Below are positions 37,161 to 45,900 of a DNA stretch of 64,000 bases, in pieces; position 1 is the first letter of the stretch, and every line of letters begins with the position of its first letter. The notes below the pieces were generated by a model, which worked only from the letters and a program-made list of their open reading frames with translations, searched no databases and was not told the origin of the DNA. Origin of the DNA: WRGA01 sp031553395. Its GTDB lineage: Bacteria > Bacteroidota > Bacteroidia > Bacteroidales > WRGA01. The stretch is from positions 186,001-250,000 of the forward strand of contig JAVBLR010000001.1 of assembly GCA_031553395.1 (NCBI GenBank), given 5' to 3'. A program made the position numbers and the translations under genes.

Positions 37161-37165
37161 ATGTT

Positions 37166-37876
37166 TTATAATCTTGTCAGAATCTCCGATTTTTTCATTT
37201 CAAAATCTCTGGCGGTAATCAATCCGTTATCAAAAAGAGACTTCAGTTTTTGTAATGCAACTGCTGGATCTTCGGGTAAATTTTTATGTAGGGATTGATA
37301 TGGTTGACTATGAATCACCGGCTCAGGATTTGTAGTCTGTAGTGGAGCAGGAGAGGGGGCTACAGGCGGTTCCGGAATAACTGGCTCGGGAGCTGGTTGC
37401 ACAATTTCAACAGGAGTATCTGCAACGACTATAGTTTCAGGGTCAGCGTATTTTTCTTCGATATCCAATTGCCGTTGTATTTCTGTAACTTGTTCTTTTT
37501 CTCTTCCTTGAGATAGTTGATACAATTTACGGGCTTGCACCTTAGGAAGAAAATCGATCTTAACTTCCAATCCACGAATAGGTTTCATTGTAAATTCGGC
37601 ACCTGTCAAAAGTGTTTCTTTTATATGGCAATCTACAACATCCTTCCAGATATAGTCTTCGAAATCCATTGTCAGGCCAAGGTTTTTCGAACGAAAGAAA
37701 ATAATCCTTTTACTCGTAATAACCACACTGTTAGGCGAAATATTCACCGCCGGTTTTTTCTGAACGGCAATATATTCCAACTCTTCATCCGAAGCCAAAA
37801 GGTCTTTTATGCGTGTATAAACTTTTTCGACAATTTTAGGATCTTGTTCGTCGCTAAGTAATTTACTGATATCCAT
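37166..37876 (-). CDS. PH-domain protein with C-terminal SHOCT motif
   Basis: The 236-residue protein has a bacterial PH-like domain (about 28-125; NSVVITSKRIIFFRSK is typical). A proline-rich linker (about 150-195) follows, then a SHOCT-type C-terminal motif (LQKLKSLFDNGLITARDFEMKK). Such proteins are thought to mediate oligomerisation or membrane association; a specific function is not known. It is cytoplasmic by sequence. The next gene downstream begins about 75 bases later, after the palindromic repeat. Confidence 0.75.
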   Translation of the reverse strand: MDISKLLSDEQDPKIVEKVYTRIKDLLASDEELEYIAVQKKPAVNISPNSVVITSKRIIFFRSKNLGLTMDFEDYIWKDVVDCHIKETLLTGAEFTMKPIRGLEVKIDFLPKVQARKLYQLSQGREKEQVTEIQRQLDIEEKYADPETIVVADTPVEIVQPAPEPVIPEPPVAPSPAPLQTTNPEPVIHSQPYQSLHKNLPEDPAVALQKLKSLFDNGLITARDFEMKKSEILTRL

Positions 37877-37887
37877 ACTGTTTGTTT

Positions 37888-37915
37888 GTTATTTGTAGTT
37901 TTGTTATTCGTTATT
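37888..37915. repeat. Heptad repeat upstream of the PH/SHOCT gene
   Basis: Four units close to GTTATTT (GTTATTT, GTAGTTT, TGTTATT, CGTTATT) lie 12 bases upstream of the start codon at 37876. They are less regular than the AAGAGTT type. Further short repeats of GTTGATA/ATCAATA type continue to the stop of the next gene near 37983. Confidence 0.45.
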
Positions 37916-37982
37916 TGTGGGTATTAATTGATATTCGTTGATACTTGTTGATAGTAGTGGAACTCATCAATATCCATAAATA

Positions 37983-38789
37983 TCAACTATTATCTATCAA
38001 TCCTCTATTTTTCAATGATTGGATGAATGCTTTTGATTCGGCATCAATATCCAACATATCGTTTTTGTACATATTGCCCAGTTCTTGTTCAAAAGCTTTT
38101 GTAATATTCTCGACAGTAGCCTCCATTCTGAGCATATTTTCTTTTATCTCAGGGGTACTGATGGGAATTTTTTCGAGTTCTTCATATTTTGTGAGAATTT
38201 TGCCCACCGTTTCGGCATTACGTTCGAAAAATATTTCTTTTTCTCTATTATCTTTTTTTGCAATAATAGTAGAAACTTCAAGCATTCGTTGGATATCCCG
38301 TTTTAGCTTTGCCGATTCTATTTCTTTTTCAAGTTTTTGTAAATCAGAGATAAAACTTTCACTAAAACTCAACGATTTAATTTGAGCTTTTTCAAATTTT
38401 GCTTTTTCCTCTTCCGGATTGAAGTTGTGATAATCGTAATTTTTCGTCCATTTCAAGGGAAATCCTTTTGAAATAAGGTCTTTACGTTGTAGGTATTCTT
38501 TGGCAAAGTAAAAAGAAAAAGCTGTAGCCATAACAGAATCGGCAAGATACAGAAAAACAGCTGCTAATCCTCCCATATTGGCAACAAAAGCTGTAAAAAT
38601 ACCGGCTAAAGATAATGCACCAAGCGCTATCCATGCAGATTTTCTTCCTGCGATTCCCATATAAAGCAATGGAAGGAAAGCTAATGCCCCACAACTGATA
38701 AAAGGGGTAGCCAAAAACCACAGGCTTTTAAATTCCCATGTTTTGGTCTTTTTAGTAAAGGCTCCGGCATTCCAGTTTTTATACTTCAT
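37983..38789 (-). CDS. Membrane protein with cytoplasmic coiled-coil region, unknown
   Basis: The 268-residue protein has three hydrophobic segments between residues 22 and 95. A highly charged C-terminal region of about 150 residues follows, rich in Lys, Glu and Leu and likely to be coiled coil. It is the first gene of the cluster that continues with the PH/SHOCT protein. I recognise no family. Confidence 0.7.
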   Translation of the reverse strand: MKYKNWNAGAFTKKTKTWEFKSLWFLATPFISCGALAFLPLLYMGIAGRKSAWIALGALSLAGIFTAFVANMGGLAAVFLYLADSVMATAFSFYFAKEYLQRKDLISKGFPLKWTKNYDYHNFNPEEEKAKFEKAQIKSLSFSESFISDLQKLEKEIESAKLKRDIQRMLEVSTIIAKKDNREKEIFFERNAETVGKILTKYEELEKIPISTPEIKENMLRMEATVENITKAFEQELGNMYKNDMLDIDAESKAFIQSLKNRGLIDNS

Positions 38790-38836
38790 TTGGATTCTCT
38801 TTTTTGCAGCTACAAATTTACATTCAAAATGATTCC

Positions 38837-38870
38837 AAATTTACAACAATAATTGGATTGTTGTAAATTT
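38837..38870. terminator. Hairpin upstream of the membrane-protein gene
   Basis: A perfect 14-bp AT-rich stem (38837-38850 with 38857-38870) encloses a 6-base loop. It lies between the purF-like terminator and the next gene and could act as a second terminator or a leader structure. Confidence 0.5.
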
Positions 38871-39028
38871 TTTCAAAAATCGAATGAGAATTCTGGTTGC
38901 GGGTTACAAGTTATAGAGTGAGTTTTTTTAATCTCGGAGAAATTAGGAGTAGATTTTATTTTAAGGAAATTGTAACTTAAGACTGTAATGATCGCTTTCT
39001 TTTGTACATCCTATAATAAACAAAAATA

Positions 39029-39054
39029 GGACTTCTTAAATGAATAAGAAATCC
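39029..39054 (-). terminator. Terminator of the purF-like gene
   Basis: A 10-bp stem (39029-39038 with 39045-39054, one G-U pair) is followed on the minus strand by ATTTTTGTTT. It lies about 30 bases after the stop codon. Confidence 0.65.
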
Positions 39055-39059
39055 CATCC

Positions 39060-39080
39060 TGTAATTTGTAATCTGTAACT
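39060..39080. repeat. Heptad repeat at the purF-like stop
   Basis: Three units (TGTAATT, TGTAATC, TGTAACT) end 1 base from the stop codon at 39082-39084. The unit differs from the AAGAATT type, but the 7-base period and the place are the same. Confidence 0.65.
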
Positions 39081-39081
39081 T

Positions 39082-40884
39082 TTATAAACGTTCGAAATAT
39101 CTTATAAATGCATCATTAACAACTTTATTTCCTCCGGGAGTAGGATAGTTTCCGGTAAAATACCAGTCGCCGGAATGATTTGGACAAGCCTCATGCAGTC
39201 CTTCGATCGATTGGAAAACGATTTCAATTTTGGCTTGAGTTTCTTCAGGAGTTAACAATTGTACGATTTTGGCCGCAATTTCTTCTTGTGAAAATGGCTT
39301 GTAGATTTCCTTTACGTAATTAATAATTTCTTCTTTTGGAAGATCTTCTTGAGATTTGGATTTTTGATATACATCACTGATAATATGTTCTAATCCTCTC
39401 TCGTATAATAGGGCTATTGCTGCATGAAAAGCTATAAATTCATCTATTCTGCTCATATCAATACCATAACAATCGGGATAACGAATTTGCGGCGAAGAAG
39501 ACACAATCACTATCTTTTTCGGATGTAAGCGGTCTAACATCTTGATAATGCTTTGTTTTAAGGTTGTTCCTCTTACAATACTGTCATCAATCACAACCAA
39601 ATTATCGATATCCGGACGAATGGAACCATATGTAATATCATAAACGTGTGCAGCCAAATCATCCCGGCTATTTCCTTCTGTGATAAAAGTACGCAGTTTT
39701 ATATCTTTGATCGCTACTTTTTCCTGACGAATACGAATAGTTAGATTCTGTTTTATAATATAGTCCTCAAATCCTTCCATCATTCCCAGAAAAGCAACTT
39801 CAGCGGTATTAGGAATAAAAGAAAAAACTGTGTTTTCCAAATCATTATCAATTGATTGCAAAATTGGATTTATTAATAACCGTCCAAGCATTTTCCGTTC
39901 TTTGTAAATATCCTTATCACTTCCGCGGGAGAAATAAATGCGTTCGAATGAACATGGGCTTACATTTCTTGCAGGTTGTATCTGTTCCAATTCGATTTTG
40001 CCATTTTGGCGGACAATAAACGCTTGTCCCGGTTGGATTTCTTTGATTATTTCGGATGATACATTCAGGACTGTTTGAATAACTGGACGTTCGGACGCTA
40101 CTACAGCAATTTCATCGTCCTGATAGTAAAAAGCCGGACGAATACCCCACGGATCGCGAAAAGCAAACATATCCGTATTTCCGGTAACACCACAAATTAC
40201 ATATCCACCATCCCAATATTGACTCGATCGGCGAAGTACATGAGCAATATCAATATTTTCGGCAATTTTCAGATTTCGGTTTGCACCATCGGCAATTTTG
40301 GGTTTATAGAGTTCGTAAAGATGCTGCACTTCGCGATCCAAATAATTTCCCATCATTTCCAATATCATCAATGTATCGGAATACATGCGGGGATGTTGTC
40401 CTTGATCGGTCAGTTGCTTGAAAATTTCATCGACATTCGTCATATTGAAATTTCCACAAAGCATCAAACTTCGCGAACGCCAATTATTTCTGCGTAGAAA
40501 CGGGTGAACATATGAGATTCCCGAACGACCCGTAGTACTGTACCTTAAATGACCCATATATACTTCCCCATAAAAAGGGATATTTTCGGCTTTTGATGTG
40601 TCGGGAAAACAATTGCATTGTTGTTGTACAATCTCAAATACATCCTGTATAGCGCCACTTCCTGTTGCACGTTCACGGAAAATATATTCATTTCCAGGTT
40701 TTGCTTTTGCATTAACACAACCGATACCTGCTCCTTCCTGTCCGCGATTGTGCTGTTTTTCCATTAAAAGATAGAGTTTGTTCAACCCATATCTCCATGT
40801 TCCATATTTTTCGATATAGTATTCTATGGGTTGAAGTAACCTGACAAGGGCGACTCCACATTCATGTTTTAAATTATCAGTCAT
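39082..40884 (-). CDS. Long PurF-like amidophosphoribosyltransferase
   Basis: The 600-residue protein combines an N-terminal glutamine amidotransferase (class II) domain with a phosphoribosyltransferase domain. The nucleophile is Cys9 (KHECGVA), with the HNRGQEGAG segment after it. The PRPP-binding motif VVIDDSIVRGTTLK lies near residue 415. It is about 130 residues longer than standard PurF and belongs to a second, extended form known in Bacteroidales. Because it follows gltB-gltD, it may have a role linked to glutamine supply as well as, or instead of, purine synthesis. A short propeptide of 8 residues would have to be removed to expose the cysteine. Confidence 0.88.
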   Translation of the reverse strand: MTDNLKHECGVALVRLLQPIEYYIEKYGTWRYGLNKLYLLMEKQHNRGQEGAGIGCVNAKAKPGNEYIFRERATGSGAIQDVFEIVQQQCNCFPDTSKAENIPFYGEVYMGHLRYSTTGRSGISYVHPFLRRNNWRSRSLMLCGNFNMTNVDEIFKQLTDQGQHPRMYSDTLMILEMMGNYLDREVQHLYELYKPKIADGANRNLKIAENIDIAHVLRRSSQYWDGGYVICGVTGNTDMFAFRDPWGIRPAFYYQDDEIAVVASERPVIQTVLNVSSEIIKEIQPGQAFIVRQNGKIELEQIQPARNVSPCSFERIYFSRGSDKDIYKERKMLGRLLINPILQSIDNDLENTVFSFIPNTAEVAFLGMMEGFEDYIIKQNLTIRIRQEKVAIKDIKLRTFITEGNSRDDLAAHVYDITYGSIRPDIDNLVVIDDSIVRGTTLKQSIIKMLDRLHPKKIVIVSSSPQIRYPDCYGIDMSRIDEFIAFHAAIALLYERGLEHIISDVYQKSKSQEDLPKEEIINYVKEIYKPFSQEEIAAKIVQLLTPEETQAKIEIVFQSIEGLHEACPNHSGDWYFTGNYPTPGGNKVVNDAFIRYFERL

Positions 40885-40887
40885 TTT

Positions 40888-40963
40888 TGTTATAGTTATA
40901 ATAGTAGTAAGATGTAGTTAATTCGGTTCTGAATAGCTACTTTTACTACTACTTATTACTTTT
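40888..40963. repeat. Irregular inverted repeat between gltD and the purF-like gene
   Basis: AGT/TAG-rich segments at about 40893-40919 are complementary in large part to ACT/CTA-rich segments at about 40937-40963. The arrangement (one arm at the gltD stop, the other near the purF-like start) matches the heptad elements, but the 7-base period is imperfect. Confidence 0.4.
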
Positions 40964-42371
40964 GTATCAAATACTTATTGATTGCTTCGGCTGCTTTTCT
41001 TCCTGAATCTATAGCACTTACAACCAGGCTGGCGCCCATGGTGGCGTCTCCTGCTACGAATACTTTTTCAACAGAAGATCGATTAGGTGCAACAGATAAA
41101 ATATTTCCACGCATATCGTATTGAACGCCAAATTGGTTTAATAACCCTTCGTGTATGGGGCGAAGAAAACCCATTGACAATAATATGAGATCGGCTTTTA
41201 TTGTTTCAGTTTCTCCGGTTTCATACATGGTAATTTTTCCATCCGGAGACTTTATCCATTTGACTTCGGCAACTTCAGCGCCAACAACATGTCCATTTTC
41301 ACCTATAAATCTTTTGGTGGCCAAATTCCAACGGCGGGTACATCCTTCTTCATGTGAACTCGAAGATTTCAGAATATTCGGATAAAGAGGCCAAGGTGTC
41401 GCAGGATTTTTTCCAACAGGCGGTTTGGGCAAAATTTCGATTTGAGTAACCTTTTTTGCTTTTTGACGGATGGATGTACCTACACAATCGGAACCGGTAT
41501 CACCTCCACCAATAACAAGTATATGCTTGTTTTTAGCAGAAATAAGTTCATTTTCAGGAATACTTTTTCCGGCAATTATCCTGTTTTGTTGTTGAAGGAT
41601 TTCCAGTGCAAAATGAATGCCTTTTAAATCCCGGCCTTCTATAGGTAAATCTCTTGGTTGTCCGGCACCAATAGCAAGGCAAATGGTATCATATTCGGAT
41701 AATAATTGCGCAGATGTTAAATCTGTTCCAACATGTATGCCGCATTCAAAGCAGATTCCTTCTTCTTTGAATATATTTAACCGGCGATCAATAATCTGTT
41801 TGTTCAATTTAAAATCCGGAATACCAAAGCGAAGCAATCCACCGGGTAATTCATCTTTTTCAAAGACAACAACAGTATGTCCCTGTTGATTAAGTAAATC
41901 GGCTGCAGCCAATCCGGCAGGTCCAGAACCGATAACTGCTACTTTTTTTCCTGTACGAATTTTAGGAGGATTGGGTTTGATATATCCTTCAGAAAAGGCA
42001 TGTTCGGCGACAGCAGCTTCGTTTTCGCGAATTGTTACCGGTTGGTTATCCAACATTAATACGCAACTTTTTTCGCATAAAGCAGGACAAACCCTTCCTG
42101 TAAATTCGGGGAAATTATTAGTTGATGAAAGAATGTTATATGCTTCTTTCCATTTGCCTCTACTTAATAAATCCTGCCATTCGGGCATAATATTGCCCAA
42201 AGGACATGACCAATGACAGAACGGAATACCGCAGTTCATACAGCGGGAAGCCTGTAACATCCGGTCTTCGTTATTTAATGTTTGTTCTACCTCTCCATAG
42301 TCGGCAATCCGGTCGAAGATAGGCCGGTATCCGGCTTCTTTACGGTTTATGGTTAAAAATGAGTTGTACAT
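40956..42371 (-). CDS. gltD: Glutamate synthase small subunit
   Basis: The 471-residue flavoprotein supplies electrons from NAD(P)H to the large subunit. The N-terminal part has the cluster-binding cysteines in CMNCGIPFCHWSCPLGN and CPALCEKSCV. The FAD-binding motif VIGSGPAGLAAADLL follows (about residues 147-161), and the second nucleotide-binding motif is VIGGGDTGSDCVG. Length is typical. Its partner gltB lies upstream on the same strand, but a four-helix-bundle gene and heptad repeats (about 600 bases) separate them. Confidence 0.96.
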   Translation of the reverse strand: MYNSFLTINRKEAGYRPIFDRIADYGEVEQTLNNEDRMLQASRCMNCGIPFCHWSCPLGNIMPEWQDLLSRGKWKEAYNILSSTNNFPEFTGRVCPALCEKSCVLMLDNQPVTIRENEAAVAEHAFSEGYIKPNPPKIRTGKKVAVIGSGPAGLAAADLLNQQGHTVVVFEKDELPGGLLRFGIPDFKLNKQIIDRRLNIFKEEGICFECGIHVGTDLTSAQLLSEYDTICLAIGAGQPRDLPIEGRDLKGIHFALEILQQQNRIIAGKSIPENELISAKNKHILVIGGGDTGSDCVGTSIRQKAKKVTQIEILPKPPVGKNPATPWPLYPNILKSSSSHEEGCTRRWNLATKRFIGENGHVVGAEVAEVKWIKSPDGKITMYETGETETIKADLILLSMGFLRPIHEGLLNQFGVQYDMRGNILSVAPNRSSVEKVFVAGDATMGASLVVSAIDSGRKAAEAINKYLIQK

Positions 42372-42372
42372 G

Positions 42373-42393
42373 AAGTTAAGAATTAAGAGTTAC
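42373..42393. repeat. Heptad repeat at the gltD start
   Basis: Units AAGTTAA, GAATTAA and GAGTTAC begin 1 base upstream of the gltD start codon. A related but less regular stretch continues to about 42416. Confidence 0.6.
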
Positions 42394-42499
42394 TCTTAGG
42401 GTTAAAAGAATGATATTAAAAGTTTATAAAATGAATGTATTTTGATATCTGAGAGATTGTCTTCTGTTTTATTTTTGTTGTCGTAAATCATTAATTGTT

Positions 42500-42853
42500 A
42501 TGCAACAACCTGTCAAAGTAAAATCATATAATTTTGCATTAAAAATAATCAAACTATACAGATTTTTATATAAAGAAAAATCTGAATTTATTTTATCGAA
42601 ACAAATTTTACGAAGTGGAACAGCTATTGGAACCCTCATAAGTAAAAGCCGATTTGCACAAAGTAAAGCTGATTTTATCAATAAAATGCATATTGCACTC
42701 AAAGAAGCTAATGAAACAAAATATTGGATAAATTTATTACATGATTCCGATTTTTTCGATGATGATATTTTCAAATCTTTAGCTTCTGATATTGAAGAAA
42801 TAATCTGCTTACTTGCGGCAATCGTCAAAACCTCAAAAGAAATTAAGAGTTAA
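42500..42853 (+). CDS. Four-helix-bundle protein, S23/bIVP family
   Basis: This 117-residue protein belongs to the four-helix-bundle family first seen in intervening sequences of 23S rRNA genes and related to the Avd accessory protein of diversity-generating retroelements. The conserved stretch is LSKQILRSGTAIG followed by FAQSKADFINKMHIALKEAN. No function is established for free-standing members; the fold is a pentameric bundle in known relatives. It is encoded opposite to, and between, gltB and gltD. Its last codons and TAA stop (42851-42853) lie inside a heptad repeat. No reverse transcriptase or rRNA is nearby. Confidence 0.88.
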   Translation: MQQPVKVKSYNFALKIIKLYRFLYKEKSEFILSKQILRSGTAIGTLISKSRFAQSKADFINKMHIALKEANETKYWINLLHDSDFFDDDIFKSLASDIEEIICLLAAIVKTSKEIKS

Positions 42854-42854
42854 A
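42841..42854. repeat. Heptad repeat overlapping the stop of the four-helix-bundle gene
   Basis: Two units (AATTAAG, AGTTAAA) overlap the final codons (Glu-Ile-Lys-Ser) and stop. Confidence 0.6.
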
Positions 42855-42933
42855 AGCTGATACAAATGCATATTAGCAATTAATTTTCAGTTGTATACAT
42901 AGTGTAAATCTCAATCATTTCACCATGCCCAAA

Positions 42934-42968
42934 AACTCTTAACTCTTAATTTTTAACTCTTAACTTTT
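42934..42968. repeat. Heptad repeat at the gltB stop
   Basis: Five units (AACTCTT, AACTCTT, AATTTTT, AACTCTT, AACTTTT) run up to and overlap by one base the gltB stop codon at 42968-42970. It is complementary in type to the arrays at 42373 and 42841, so the four-helix-bundle gene lies inside a large inverted-repeat arrangement. Confidence 0.75.
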
Positions 42969-45900
42969 CAATAATCGTAGTTTACTTGTGAAATTTTGTG
43001 TTTGAGAGCTTCCATTTTTTCTTCTTCCAATACCTTCTTATATTCAATTGGTGTTACTTTGATAAAGTGTTTCAAATAATTATCCCAATCTTTCAGAATT
43101 TTTTTTGCAAGAGGACTTTTTGTATAGGAAGCATGTTTCGAAATTATATGATGCAATTCGAGACTGTCTGCTTTATCCTCAATCAAAGAGAGTTCTACCA
43201 TTTCCATATTACAGAAATAATCAAAATTTCCTTCCATATCAAGGACATATGCCAATCCTCCGCTCATACCGGCAGCAAAATTTTTTCCAATAGAGCCTAA
43301 TACAACTGTTCGTCCGCCGGTCATATATTCGCAACAATGGTCTCCGGCACCTTCAACTACGGCTATAGCACCACTATTGCGGACACAGAAACGTTCTCCG
43401 ACCCTTCCATTAATAAATACTTCTCCGGATGTTGCACCATAAAGCAATGTATTTCCCGCAATAATGTTATTTTCAGGAGCAAAGGTGCTTGATGTAGGAG
43501 TCACAAGAATAATCTTACCACCCGAAAGACCTTTGCCTAAATAGTCATTTGCTTCGCCTTCGAGCCTAAATGAAATTCCGGCAGATAAAAATGCGCCAAA
43601 ACTTTGTCCGGCAGAACCTTCAAATTTTGCCATAATCGTATCATCCGGTAATCCTGTATTACCATAAATTTTGGCAACTTCTCCCGAGAGCATGGCGCCA
43701 ACAGAGCGATCTGTATTATTAACAGAAGTCTTGATACTGATGGGTATTACCTTTTCTATGGATTGTTTTGATTGACGAATCAATTCCCGGTCTAAGACAT
43801 TATCTATTTTATGGTCTTGCTTTGTAGTACAACGAATATCGTTTCCATTATCAGGAAAATACAACAATTTTGAAAAATCCAGCTTTTGTACTTTAAGATT
43901 TGCTTCCCATTTACGTACTTGCAATAAATCGCTTCTTCCGACTATTTCATCCAAACTTTGGAATCCCATTTGTGCCAAATGTTCGCGAACTTCTTCAGCC
44001 AAAAAAGTCATATAGTTCACTAAATATTCGTGTTTTCCTGTAAAACGTGCCCGTAACTTTTCGTCTTGGGTTGCAACTCCTACAGGACAAGTATTCAAAT
44101 GACATTTCCGCATCATAACGCACCCCAGCACAATTAACGCACTGGTTGCAAATCCGAATTCTTCAGCTCCAAGCAAACAGGAGGTAATGATATCTTTTCC
44201 TGTTTTAAGCTGTCCATCGGTTTGTAACTTTACGAAACGCCTTAAATTATTCAAAACTAATGTTTGTTGTGTTTCTGCCAATCCCAATTCGCCTGAAATT
44301 CCAACATGCTTGATAGAACTGAGCGGGCTGGCTCCTGTTCCCCCTTCTGCTCCGCTAATAAGTATCAAATCGGCTTTTGCTTTTGCTACTCCTGCGGCAA
44401 TGGTTCCGACACCGCTTTCAGCTACTAATTTCACACTGACACAAGCATTTGGATTTACATTCTTCAAATCGAAAATCAATTGAGCCAAATCTTCGATTGA
44501 GTAAATATCGTGATGTGGTGGTGGTGAAATCAATGTTATTCCGGGAATAGAATGCCGTGTTTGAGCAATAATTTTATCAACCTTAAAACCAGGTAGTTGT
44601 CCGCCTTCTCCGGGTTTAGCACCTTGAGCAATTTTAATTTGCAGTTCATCAGCATTTACCAAATATTCGGTTGTAACCCCAAAGCGGCCGGATGCTATTT
44701 GTTTGATAGCACTTCTCCGGTTGAAGCCATCTTCTCCAACTTTGAAACGTACCGGGTTTTCTCCTCCTTCACCGGTATTGCTTTTTCCATGTAGTATATT
44801 TAAGGCGATAGCTATTGATTCGTGCGCTTCTTTACTGATGGATCCAAAAGACATAGCACCGGTAACAAAACGTTTGGTGATTTCAGACACAGGTTCCACT
44901 TCCGAAATATCAATCGGATTTTTTTTGTAAGTCAAAAAATCACGGAGAAATACCGGTTGCATTTTTTCGTCCACAATTTGTGTGTATTCTTTGAACTTGG
45001 CATAATCGCCCAAACGGGTTGCAATTTGCAATTTGGAAATAGTTTCGGGATTCCATGCATGATATTCACCATTGCGCCGCCATGAATAAATGCCGGCATT
45101 TTGGGATGTCCATGTGGGTGAACTCATACCGAATGCCTCAGCATGAGAAATCAATACATCATGGGCAATATCCTCCAAATCAATTCCTTCTATGCGGGAT
45201 GTCATTCCCCGGAAATAATCATTTAACACTTGTTGGCTGATTCCAACTGTTTCGAATATCTGAGCGCCGCGGTAACTTCTCAGTGTAGAAATACCCATCT
45301 TGGAAAGAATTTTCAGCAATCCTTTATTAACAGCCTTGATGTAATGTTTTTCGGCTGTATGAAAATCCAGTTGAATTTCTTTCGACTTAACTTTTTCTTC
45401 CAATATGGCAAAAGCCATGTAGGGATTGACAGCAGTTGCCCCGAAACCGAAAAGTAGAGCAAAATGCATTACTTCACGCACTTCGGCAGTTTCCATGACG
45501 ATGGCAATTTGCATCCGTTTCTTTTTATCTATCAAATAATGATGAACGGCAGAAATAGCCAATAAAGAAGGAATAGCAGCCTGATTTTTGTTGATTCCCC
45601 TGTCGCTCAGGATAATATAATTATATCCTTCGTCCACAGCTTGTTCTGATTGTTTACAAATACTATCCAATGCATTCTTCAATGCGTCAGCATAATTTGT
45701 GTTATTTGTTACTTCGAATAATATAGGAATAGTCAACGTGTGAAAACCTTTGTATCCTAAGTTCTGTAAAATATCTAAATCACTGTTGTTTATGACCGGA
45801 CTTGGTAATTTAACCATTTTACACAAATCGGGAGAAGGTTCCAATAAGTTTGTTTCTTGTCGTCCGATATATAATGACAGCGACATAACCAATTCTTCCC

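Noticed and set aside
37091..37162. N-terminal extension of the thioredoxin-fold protein
   Set aside because: The extension is the translation of the palindromic repeat. The signal peptide starts at 37090.
42469..42853. Possible diversity-generating retroelement, because the four-helix-bundle protein resembles Avd
   Set aside because: No reverse transcriptase, template repeat or variable-region target gene is present nearby.
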